Shown here: in pieces, positions 1 through 5,024 of the stretch
How the letters are laid out: each line of letters starts with the position of its first letter
Position numbering within the stretch: position 1 is the first letter of the stretch
Source of the DNA: an uncultured Collinsella sp.
Lineage (GTDB): Bacteria > Actinomycetota > Coriobacteriia > Coriobacteriales > Coriobacteriaceae
Direction of reading: 5' to 3'
Length of the DNA stretch: 9,632 bases
Assembly: GCA_900541195.1 (NCBI GenBank)
Contig: UQIY01000062.1
Coordinates: forward strand, 1-9,632
Notes under the pieces: generated by a model
The model's input: the letters and a program-made list of their open reading frames with translations, nothing else
Database searches by the model: none
Told to the model about the DNA's origin: nothing
Position numbers and translations under genes: made by a program

Positions 1-2
1 CG

Positions 3-50
3 CAGACGCTCAAGCAGGAATACCTCGATACATACGAGGGAGGTGAATGA
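3..50 (+). CDS. 3' end of an unknown protein (partial)
   Basis: The frame beginning at base 3 is open from the window edge and stops at TGA 48-50, giving a 15-residue acidic C-terminus (QTLKQEYLDTYEGGE). The GAGGGAGGTG ribosome-binding site of the next gene lies inside its last codons, and the next ATG follows its stop by one base. That arrangement is typical of translationally coupled genes and is the main reason to believe this frame. Too little is visible to name a function. Confidence 0.45.
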   Translation, partial: QTLKQEYLDTYEGGE

Positions 51-51
51 C

Positions 52-480
52 ATGATAGGCAAGAGCTATGCAAAGATAGCGATTGTTGGCTTTGTACTTT
101 GTCTTGCAATGGTGCTATGTGCATCATTTGCGAGGTATAGGTCTGAGCAGTCGTTCATCGATGGCGCTGAAAATGGGTTTGGCATAGACGGGATGTATGT
201 CAACGATGGCGCAACCAGGCCGTCTATGGCGATTCTTGCGGGCGAAGACATGGAGTGGCAAATCTGTAATGACGATGGCTCTTGTCTGAGTGGTCGTTTG
301 GCCGCAACGAGCGACCCGAATTCGTTCGATCTTTTCGACAATGATGGATCGGATTGCGGTTCAGTTCACCTTTCATATGCATCGCGAGATGGGATGGACG
401 GCATTCTCTACGTCTCCCACGAGACTGGCGATTTCAAGATGCGCAGGACTAACCGAGTGCCGGCTTTTATCGAGGAGTGA
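52..480 (+). CDS. Small membrane-anchored or exported hypothetical protein
   Basis: I do not recognise a family. The 142-residue product starts with a short basic stretch (MIGKSYAK) and one hydrophobic segment at about residues 8-25. A polar, acidic, Asp/Gly-rich domain of about 115 residues follows and should lie outside the membrane. There is no proper lipobox: the Cys in VLCAS is preceded by Leu. Three later Cys (in QICNDDGSC and SDCGS) could form a disulfide outside the cell. I chose ATG 52 over GTG 43 because GGAGG (39-43) lies 8 nt upstream of it, while GTG 43 overlaps that site. The gene is tightly coupled to the partial gene before it. A strong hairpin (487-513) begins 6 nt after its stop. 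Confidence 0.7.
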   Translation: MIGKSYAKIAIVGFVLCLAMVLCASFARYRSEQSFIDGAENGFGIDGMYVNDGATRPSMAILAGEDMEWQICNDDGSCLSGRLAATSDPNSFDLFDNDGSDCGSVHLSYASRDGMDGILYVSHETGDFKMRRTNRVPAFIEE

Positions 481-486
481 GAGTTC

Positions 487-513
487 CCGGCGGTCTGCCG
501 ATCAGGCCGCCGG
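487..513. repeat. Inverted repeat 1 (11-bp stem, 5-nt loop)
   Basis: CCGGCGGTCTG (487-497) pairs with CAGGCCGCCGG (503-513) through one G-T wobble, around the loop CCGAT. Outside it, GAGTTC (481-486) and GAACTC (520-525) are also complementary, separated from the stem by a 6-nt bulge. It sits just after the stop of the preceding gene and could slow transcription or protect the 3' end. No T-run follows on either strand, so it is not a standard Rho-independent terminator. Confidence 0.6.
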
Positions 514-524
514 GGTATTGAACT

Positions 525-558
525 CCGCATTCATCCGTACACACACGGATGAATGCGG
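525..558. repeat. Inverted repeat 2 (perfect 14-bp stem, 6-nt loop)
   Basis: CCGCATTCATCCGT (525-538) is followed by the loop ACACAC and its exact complement ACGGATGAATGCGG (545-558). No T-run follows. GGATGAA recurs at about 567-573. A 14-bp perfect stem outside a terminator is unlikely by chance. It may be an RNA structure, a palindromic miniature element or a recombination site. Confidence 0.65.
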
Positions 559-582
559 GAAGTGTCCGGATGAAGTTGATAA

Positions 583-918
583 TCAAGGAAACAAAGCCGT
601 TCTGCCTGGGACGGCTTTGGCCTGGACTTTAACTACAACATCGCAATCGACACTTATCAGCTCGCGCAACGCGCATGGCCAAATCTCGGACGCTGGTGCA
701 TGGAGGACCTTCGAGATTTACTGGACATCCAAAACGACGACGCACACCGCGTGCTCGCCGACAGCGAAGACGAGATGGCTGTCTACAATGCGATCAGAAA
801 CAGTGTGAAGTCCGGAGAGCTTTCTGTGGAACCGCCGCGCCGTCGCGCGAGCCGACTGGGCAACCCGGGCAATCTGGTCCCGGCTCTCCCGGTCGTATTC
901 CTACGATATCGCCCCTAG
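583..918 (+). pseudogene. Remnant of a DnaQ-like (DEDDh) 3'-5' exonuclease
   Basis: The frame from the stop at 580-582 to TAG 916-918 reads, in its middle, like the C-terminal half of a DnaQ/epsilon-type exonuclease. Visible pieces are AIDTYQLAQRAWPN (family pattern: IDT-LALAR-x-P), then DLRDLLDI, then AHRVLADSEDEMAVY, which fits the exonuclease III motif H-x4-D (H-RxLAD) with its catalytic His and Asp. The N-terminal half with the first catalytic motif (DxET) is absent from all three forward frames upstream, and the fragment has no convincing start or ribosome-binding site. The last 30 residues (PPRRRAS onward) do not look like the family and are probably read-through. I infer a truncated, non-functional gene. 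A short reading from ATG 700 exists but would lack most of the active site. Confidence 0.6.
592..619. repeat. Inverted repeat 3 (9-bp stem plus inner pairs)
   Basis: CAAAGCCGT (592-600) pairs with ACGGCTTTG (611-619) around a 10-nt loop, in which a further C-G pair and a T-G pair can form. It overlaps the start of the exonuclease remnant. It is the third hairpin within 135 bases. Confidence 0.5.
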
Positions 919-930
919 ATCACCAATGTG

Positions 931-1170
931 TCAGATAAAGAATGAGGCAATGGCTATGATCAAGCATACGGCGGATGCGGCGACTGCGCCTTTTTTCCTC
1001 TCCTTTAGTCCGATGATTAGGGTTGCCGTAAAGTAAAGGGCGGAAATGCAGTCTATGGCAAGCAAAACGAGTTCCTTGGGCGGTTTCAGCAAAAGGTCGC
1101 TAGCAAAGAGTAATGCAAGCAGGGCAAAGCCGATTGTGGTCAAGTATCTCGATTGATTTTGCGACAACAT
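931..1170 (-). CDS. Small three-helix membrane protein
   Basis: This 79-residue protein has three hydrophobic segments, at about residues 11-28, 33-54 and 61-79, joined by short basic or charged loops (KPPKE, KERKK). It should be an integral membrane protein with its C-terminus at the end of the last helix. I do not recognise a family. The start is well supported: AAGGAAG lies 5 nt upstream of the ATG (1170-1168). It directly follows, on the same strand, a decayed secreted-peptide gene whose alternative-frame stop falls at 1183, so the two were probably co-transcribed. Small membrane proteins next to secreted antimicrobial peptides are often immunity proteins; that role here is inference only. 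Confidence 0.7.
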   Translation of the reverse strand: MLSQNQSRYLTTIGFALLALLFASDLLLKPPKELVLLAIDCISALYFTATLIIGLKERKKGAVAASAVCLIIAIASFFI

Positions 1171-1182
1171 GGCAACTTCCTT

Positions 1183-1431
1183 TCAGAACATGCAAGTGAT
1201 AAGTCGGTACGATGTCATTGCGGTTGCAAAAAAGCCGCCGCTAGGACCGGTTGTCACGAGACCGGCGATAACTTTAGCGGTGCCAGCAAGCTAGAGATCG
1301 CGCAGGCAAGCCTCCTCCTTCGCGTTCAGCTTGACCTTGTGAGGGACGGGGCGGTTATTTGCAGATCCGTGAGAATCGCACCACGCCTTGGAATATGAAT
1401 CCGTGCAGCGTCCGCGCTCAAAAGGGATATA
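1183..1431 (-). pseudogene. Out-of-frame continuation of the secreted peptide gene
   Basis: Read from 1431 in the frame that begins YIPFERGRCTDSYSKAWCD, this stretch is open for 46 codons, meets one TAG (1293-1291), then stays open for 35 more codons to TGA (1185-1183). That stop lies just before the ribosome-binding site of the next gene. The part before the TAG is polar with Cys residues and ends in KLNAKEEACLRDL. The part after it, LAGTAKVIAGLVTTGPSGG, is a Gly/Ala-rich hydrophobic stretch of the kind seen in membrane-active peptides. I infer that a single-base change near 1425-1440 and a nonsense mutation broke a once longer gene. The hydrophobic tail is only bacteriocin-like in character; I cannot assign a family. 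Confidence 0.45.
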
Positions 1432-1586
1432 TCGTAATTATCGTCGTAGTTGTCTCCGACGTAGATCTCGCTGCTCTCGGCGGGAGATCCCTCGTCGGCA
1501 TAGGCTGCCGCAACGGGCACAAATGGTGTCATGACAAGTGAGAGGCAAAGAGCTGCGGAGACGATGGAGGGCAGGCATTTCTTCAT
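1326..1586 (-). CDS. Secreted small protein (signal peptide), probably frameshifted
   Basis: The first 30 residues are a classical Sec signal peptide: basic MKK, a hydrophobic core (about 7-24), then AAAYA before DE, with cleavage expected after Ala30. AAGGAG lies 6 nt upstream of the ATG (1586-1584), a near-ideal ribosome-binding site, so the start is real. The mature part begins DEGSPAESSEIYVGDNYDDNYD, acidic and Tyr/Asp-rich, followed by about 34 residues of unremarkable character that end at 1326. An alternative frame entered near 1431 has more protein-like content and runs on to the next gene (see the adjoining entry). I think this open frame is therefore a truncated form of a longer secreted peptide of about 130 residues. 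Function unknown; a bacteriocin-like peptide is possible. Confidence 0.6.
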   Translation of the reverse strand: MKKCLPSIVSAALCLSLVMTPFVPVAAAYADEGSPAESSEIYVGDNYDDNYDISLLSADAARIHIPRRGAILTDLQITAPSLTRSS

Positions 1587-1615
1587 GGCTGGCTCCTTAA
1601 TCTGGCCTTTGATAG

Positions 1616-1855
1616 TTACTCGATGTCGCCTCCTTCCGCTTTATATCCGTTGTATTCGGCGTATTTCTTTAATAAGGCAAGAGGTTCTTCCTCTCCTTCG
1701 GATAAGCCGATGATGTTTCCTTGATCATCCAGTATGAATACGGACGGAATATGCTCAAGTTCATATTGGTCATACACGGTATTATCTTAATCTATGTATA
1801 TGGGAAAGTCTCCTTCATGGACCGAGGCTTCGTTTTGAAACGGGATACCGCTTCG
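1616..1855 (-). pseudogene. Thioredoxin-like protein remnant with in-frame stop
   Basis: The last 53 codons before TAA (1618-1616) read like the C-terminal half of a thioredoxin fold. YELEHIPSVFILDDQGNIIG fits the cis-Pro loop and the two following strands, and it is followed by a charged helix (EEEPLALLKKYAEY). Upstream in the same frame the sequence stays sensible (NEASVHEGDFPIYID), but a TAA at 1789-1787 interrupts it exactly where family members continue without a break. Further upstream the similarity fades and no CxxC active site is visible. The gene is therefore probably broken by a nonsense mutation and by loss of its N-terminal half. A short product could start at GTG 1777, but I see no supporting ribosome-binding site. 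It ends 29 nt before the secreted-peptide gene on the same strand, which suggests a former role in folding or oxidising that Cys-containing product. Confidence 0.55.
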
Positions 1856-2120
1856 ATTCGTTCCGGACGCGGATGTGGACGTAACTGGTCTCGGTGCCAA
1901 GTGCGATTTCAGTGACGTATATGACTAAACGGGAATGTTTGAGCAGTGCCGGAGTCTTCATCTGGATTGTTCCGACTGAAACGTCAGCCCGAATACACTG
2001 CATGGCAACTCCAACAAGAATGCCCCCGGCGTAATCCTTCCCAAGGAATGGCAATAGCCAAGATGCCGCAGCGGCAAGACAAAGACAGATTCCCGCGATA
2101 ACCCTACGCTCGGCTCGTTT
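1815..2120 (-). pseudogene. Fragment of a membrane protein
   Basis: After a TAG at 2123-2121 the frame stays open to 1815. It begins KRAERR followed by a hydrophobic stretch (about VIAGICLCLAAAASWLLPFL) and a second, shorter one (GGILVGVAM), then about 60 polar residues. The basic cap before a hydrophobic helix looks like a real inside-positive membrane segment. There is no ATG at a sensible place (only TTG 2054, within the first helix) and no ribosome-binding site. The 3' end overlaps the thioredoxin-like remnant in another frame. I infer a decayed first gene of the same minus-strand group. No family recognised. Confidence 0.35.
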
Positions 2121-2136
2121 CTATTCACCCTGAGCG

Positions 2137-2143
2137 AAGGGAG
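2137..2143 (+). promoter_or_regulatory. Ribosome-binding site serving two overlapping starts
   Basis: AAGGGAG is followed by ATG 2152 at 8 nt and ATG 2156 at 12 nt. Only ATG 2156 is in the pilin frame with the present nine-G tract, although the spacing favours ATG 2152. GTG 2143 is in the same frame as ATG 2152. The start choice therefore depends on the G-tract length downstream. Confidence 0.5.
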
Positions 2144-2155
2144 TGTCGCATATGC

Positions 2156-3142
2156 ATGCAGCGGCGCAGAACCTCCGGGGGGGGGTATCTCCTAGAGGTA
2201 TCCGCCTCCGGAGGCCAAGGAATCATCGAGTACGTCCTGATCATCGCGGTCATCGGCCTGGTGATCGTGTTCGCGGGACCCGGCGTGGCCGGAGCCATCC
2301 GCAACCAGTTCAACCTGGTCGGCAACACGGTGAACAATGGGACGGTTGGCGGCGTCGAGGGAGGCGCATCCGGCGGAGGGTCTGCAGGTACCGATTCCGC
2401 GACCGTCCAGGCGGCTATCGCCAAGGACGCGAAGGACTGGACCCTCGAAGAGCAGAAGGTCGTGGCCGAGGACATCGCCGCGAAGGGCGAGGCGTCGTCC
2501 GCCTTCGCCAAGGCGGTGGTCGCGATGAATGCAGGGACGAAGTTCTCGATGAAGCTCACCGATGGTCAGACGCTCGAGTACAAGATTATCGGCATCAACC
2601 ACGATGACTTGGCCGATGGTAGCGGCAAGGCGGGCCTGACGTTCCTCACCACCTCGTCGGGTATCAAATCTCGCGTGAACGCCACCAACACCAATGCCGG
2701 TGGCTGGGAAAAGTCGGAACTCCGCGCGAAGATGAACTCCGGCGAGATCTGGAACCTGATGCCCTCCGATTTCCAATTCAAGGTGAAGCCGGTCAGGAAG
2801 CTGACGAACAACGTTGATGGAACCGACAAGAATACCGCCGTGACGGCGACCTCGGACAAGCTGTTCATGCTCAGTTATTCCGAAATCGTCGAGACCCCTT
2901 ATAGCGGCTGGTCTGGTTATTCTTGGATCGGAAACGAAGGAACCCAGTACGAGGCCTTCAAGGGTAGGGTGACGAACAATTATTCGGGTAACGATTGCCT
3001 GAGTGTTGGCGTCGCTTGGTGGGAGCGTCCCTTGAATCCGAGCGCCTCTGCGCTCTTCCTCTATGTCAACAGCAACGGCGATCCGTCGTACAACTACGGC
3101 GCGACGAACTCGAATCGCGTCTGCCCAGCTTGGTGCTTCTAG
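2156..3142 (+). CDS. Type IVb (Flp-like) prepilin fused to a DUF6273-like C-terminal domain
   Basis: This 328-residue protein starts with a basic leader (MQRRR). A class III prepilin processing site follows: Gly20, then QGIIEYVLI with Glu at mature position 5, then a 20-residue hydrophobic helix (about 26-46). This is the hallmark of Flp/TadE-type subunits cut by an archaeal- or Tad-type prepilin peptidase. Flp pilins are usually only 50-80 residues long. Here a Gly/Ser-rich linker (about 62-80), a helical stretch (82-125) and a domain of about 200 residues are added. The latter has the order seen in DUF6273 proteins: GWEKSELRAKMN, LFMLSYSEI, EGTQYEAF, WWERP and a C-terminal CPAWCF, a C-type-lectin/FGE-like layout. 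It is probably a surface-exposed pilus or pseudopilus adhesin. AAGGGAG (2137-2143) is 12 nt from ATG 2156 but 8 nt from the out-of-frame ATG 2152. A terminator follows. Confidence 0.8.
   Translation: MQRRRTSGGGYLLEVSASGGQGIIEYVLIIAVIGLVIVFAGPGVAGAIRNQFNLVGNTVNNGTVGGVEGGASGGGSAGTDSATVQAAIAKDAKDWTLEEQKVVAEDIAAKGEASSAFAKAVVAMNAGTKFSMKLTDGQTLEYKIIGINHDDLADGSGKAGLTFLTTSSGIKSRVNATNTNAGGWEKSELRAKMNSGEIWNLMPSDFQFKVKPVRKLTNNVDGTDKNTAVTATSDKLFMLSYSEIVETPYSGWSGYSWIGNEGTQYEAFKGRVTNNYSGNDCLSVGVAWWERPLNPSASALFLYVNSNGDPSYNYGATNSNRVCPAWCF
2177..2185 (+). repeat. Homopolymeric G9 tract at the start of the pilin gene
   Basis: Nine consecutive G residues encode Gly8-Gly10 of the pilin when read from ATG 2156. 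Tracts like this slip during replication and switch genes on and off in many surface-structure loci. With eight G residues the frame from ATG 2152 would enter the pilin as MHAAAQNLRGGYLLE. A sequencing or assembly error in the run cannot be excluded. Confidence 0.75.
2204..2215. repeat. 12-bp perfect palindrome inside the pilin leader
   Basis: GCCTCCGGAGGC is its own reverse complement and lies 19 nt after the G tract. Its CCTCC half matches another CCTCC just before the G tract (2172-2176) and could pair with purine-rich leader sequence in the mRNA. Any regulatory role is speculative. Confidence 0.35.
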
Positions 3143-3153
3143 ATGCATCTGTT

Positions 3154-3185
3154 AAGCCCGCAAGGCCTGTGCGGGCTTTTCTTTT
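3154..3185 (+). terminator. Rho-independent terminator of the pilin gene
   Basis: AAGCCCGCA (3154-3162) and TGCGGGCTT (3170-3178) form a perfect 9-bp stem with a 7-nt loop, followed by a T-rich tail (TTTTCTTTT). It starts 12 nt after the pilin stop, so the pilin gene is the last gene, or the only gene, of its transcript. Confidence 0.85.
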
Positions 3186-3611
3186 GGCGGTTACTCGAAC
3201 GGTTTGATGTTTGTGGCATAGGTTATCGGTTTGAGGAGAAATGGGGTCATACAGCGGCTCTCAGAGCGCCTGCTGCACTCCCCCGCCATTACCCCTGCGG
3301 CGTCCTCGTATGGAGCCCATCCTGGTTGGCATATCGTTGCAATCGCTCACTTGACCACAGATCAAGTGAACTGCTGGAATAAATACAGCGACACACTAGT
3401 TCGTTACAGTCGCCATATCTGCGTAAATCGCCGCGATAAATACAGCCTGTACTCGTCTGTATACTAGCTACGCGTATGTAGATTCATGTCGCGTTAATAA
3501 ATCGGCTCAAGCGCGTGCAAAACGCGCAAGTAACAGCAAAAAGCGATTATCGCGCAGGTAGATTTTTGGCACCCTGTTGCTTAATCAAAATTAAGCAATT
3601 GATTATTAAAC
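3186..3611. other. Gene-free accessory/core boundary region
   Basis: I see no convincing gene on either strand; the open frames lack ribosome-binding sites and protein-like character. It holds an 8-bp inverted repeat, TCACTTGA / TCAAGTGA (3347-3354 and 3362-3369, 7-nt spacer). It also holds the 11-bp direct repeat ATAAATACAGC (near 3379 and 3436) and a 9-bp inverted repeat, TTGCTTAAT / ATTAAGCAA (3577-3585 and 3590-3598, 4-nt spacer). The right end is distinctly AT-rich compared with both flanks. It may be old mobile-element sequence or contain operator sites. Confidence 0.5.
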
Positions 3612-3641
3612 AAAAAAGGTCAGGCACTAGGTGCCTGACCT
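3612..3641 (-). terminator. Rho-independent terminator after tRNA-Pro
   Basis: On the minus strand a perfect 11-bp stem, AGGTCAGGCAC / GTGCCTGACCT (3641-3631 and 3627-3617), closes a 3-nt loop and is followed by a run of six T. It begins 12 nt after the tRNA 3' end and should end the tRNA transcript, and any read-through from coaBC. Confidence 0.85.
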
Positions 3642-3653
3642 GCAAACTTCAGG

Positions 3654-3727
<74 letters not shown>

Positions 3728-3769
3728 AAGCTTTTGTTTGTTGCTCTGCTCTCGCTTGCAACAGGGAGT

Positions 3770-3799
3770 ATATTAACCCGAAACTTTGCCCTTGTGCAA
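3770..3799 (-). promoter_or_regulatory. Sigma-70-type promoter of tRNA-Pro
   Basis: On the minus strand TTGCAC (3799-3794) and TAATAT (3775-3770) are separated by 18 bp. Transcription would start near 3763, about 36 nt before the mature tRNA. It lies between the coaBC stop and the tRNA gene, so the tRNA can be expressed independently of the operon. Confidence 0.55.
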
Positions 3800-3807
3800 G
3801 AACTTTT

Positions 3808-5022
3808 TTACAAATTTTGAAGCAAGTCCAAAATTGTATCTGCGAGCTGGGGTTTTGTTAGCACGGGAAGTTCTTGCGTACCCGTTGTGCTCACGATCCA
3901 GGCCTTGTTGGTATCGGTTCCAAAACCCGAATCGGCACGCGAGACATCGTTGGCGATAATGGCATCGCAACCCTTGCGGGCGAGCTTTCGCTGCGCGTAC
4001 TCCACGACGTCATCAGTCTCTGCCGCAAAGCCTATCACGCACCGCTCTCCCTTTTGGCGCGAAAGTTCGGCCAGGATATCGACCGTCTCGACCAGTTCGA
4101 TGCGATCCAGACGCTCGTTAGCCTTTTTGAGCTTATGGTCGGCAGGGGCTGCGGGGGTGTAGTCGGCGACGGCTGCGGCACAAATGGCCGCATCGGCCGT
4201 CTGAAAGGCGCCCAGAGCCGCCTGCAGCATTTCAGCGGCGGTTTGCACGCGTACGCATTCCACGCCGCTGGGGACATCGAGCGATGTCGGCCCCAGCACA
4301 AGCGTGACCGCAGCACCGCGGCGAGCGGCCTCCCCCGCCAGGGCGATGCCCATCTTGCCCGACGACCGGTTGCCGATGAAGCGCACAGGGTCGATCGGCT
4401 CGTGCGTTGGGCCGGCGGTGATTACGATGCGCTTGCCCGCCAGGTCTTGCGGGACGGGGTTCAGCACCTCGCAGGCGGCCTCGACGATGTCCTCGGGCTC
4501 GCTCATGCGTCCCGTGTCCACGTCGCCGCAGGCAAGGTAGCCGCTGCCGGGTCCCACCACATGGACGCCACGGTCGCGCAATGTGGCCATGTTGGCCTGC
4601 GTCGCCGGCGCCTTCCACATGCCGTTGTTCATAGCGGGTGCGATCACGATGGGTCGCGGCGTGGCAAGCAGCGTGGTGGAGATGAGGTCATCGGCGATAC
4701 CGTTTGCCATCTTGGCGATGATATTGGCCGTCGCGGGCGCCACGACCACCAGATCGGGCTCCTGCGCCAGCGAAATGTGGTGGATGGGGTCGGAGGGATC
4801 GTCGAATAGGCCCACGGCAACGGGCTCGTTGGTGAGCGCACGGAAGGTGAGCGGGCCCACAAACTCGGTGGCATGCTCGCTCATAAGGACCTTGACGCGC
4901 GCGCCGCGCTTTTGCAGCAGGCGCACGATATTGCACGACTTATAGGCGCCGATCCCGCCGGTAATGCCCAGCAGGATCGTCTTTCCCTCAAGTTGCATTG
5001 AATTGTCGGGTGCCGCCGTCAT
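3808..5022 (-). CDS. coaBC: Bifunctional phosphopantothenoylcysteine synthetase/decarboxylase
   Basis: CoaBC carries out two successive steps of coenzyme A synthesis in the cytoplasm: CTP-dependent joining of 4'-phosphopantothenate with cysteine (CoaB), then FMN-dependent decarboxylation to 4'-phosphopantetheine (CoaC). The 404 residues show both domains at normal length. The CoaC part (about 12-190) has GITGGIGAYK, the catalytic His near 82 (HHISLA), the substrate motif PAMNNGMW (129-136) and the active-site Cys165 in GYLACG. The CoaB part (about 196-404) has ITAGPTHEPIDPVRFI, GNRSSGKMG with the conserved Asn218, AAVADY (283-288) and the HKLKK lysine region. ATG 5022 is chosen because AAGGAAG lies 7 nt upstream. 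It starts 2 nt after the stop of the zinc-ribbon gene and is the last protein gene of the operon. Confidence 0.96.
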   Translation of the reverse strand: MTAAPDNSMQLEGKTILLGITGGIGAYKSCNIVRLLQKRGARVKVLMSEHATEFVGPLTFRALTNEPVAVGLFDDPSDPIHHISLAQEPDLVVVAPATANIIAKMANGIADDLISTTLLATPRPIVIAPAMNNGMWKAPATQANMATLRDRGVHVVGPGSGYLACGDVDTGRMSEPEDIVEAACEVLNPVPQDLAGKRIVITAGPTHEPIDPVRFIGNRSSGKMGIALAGEAARRGAAVTLVLGPTSLDVPSGVECVRVQTAAEMLQAALGAFQTADAAICAAAVADYTPAAPADHKLKKANERLDRIELVETVDILAELSRQKGERCVIGFAAETDDVVEYAQRKLARKGCDAIIANDVSRADSGFGTDTNKAWIVSTTGTQELPVLTKPQLADTILDLLQNL

Positions 5023-5024
5023 CG

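Noticed and set aside
487..513. Rho-independent terminator for the first gene
   Set aside because: The stem is strong, but there is no T-run on either strand, so I list it only as an inverted repeat.
481..619. CRISPR array or retron RNA
   Set aside because: The three hairpins differ in sequence and spacing, there is no repeat-spacer pattern, and no reverse transcriptase or cas gene is in the window.
290..808. 172-codon plus-strand frame overlapping the first gene and the hairpins
   Set aside because: It starts inside the 52-480 gene without a ribosome-binding site, runs through three hairpins, and reads as low-quality Ser/Thr/Arg-rich sequence. The exonuclease-like frame explains the same DNA better.
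1839..1928. Plus-strand stretch reading NGIPLRFVPDADVDVTGLG... to TAA 1926-1928, like a protein C-terminus
   Set aside because: It has natural-looking codon use, but a stop lies just upstream (1836-1838), there is no start, and the minus strand there carries the thioredoxin-like remnant. It is too short to support.
2192..3148. Long minus-strand open frame opposite the pilin gene (318 codons)
   Set aside because: It is rich in His, Arg, Gly and Ala in the way expected of an antisense shadow of a GC-rich gene. It has no ribosome-binding site, and the plus strand has clear family motifs.
3874..4809. Long plus-strand open frame opposite coaBC
   Set aside because: It is an antisense shadow: coaBC on the other strand has every catalytic motif, and this frame has no recognisable domain.
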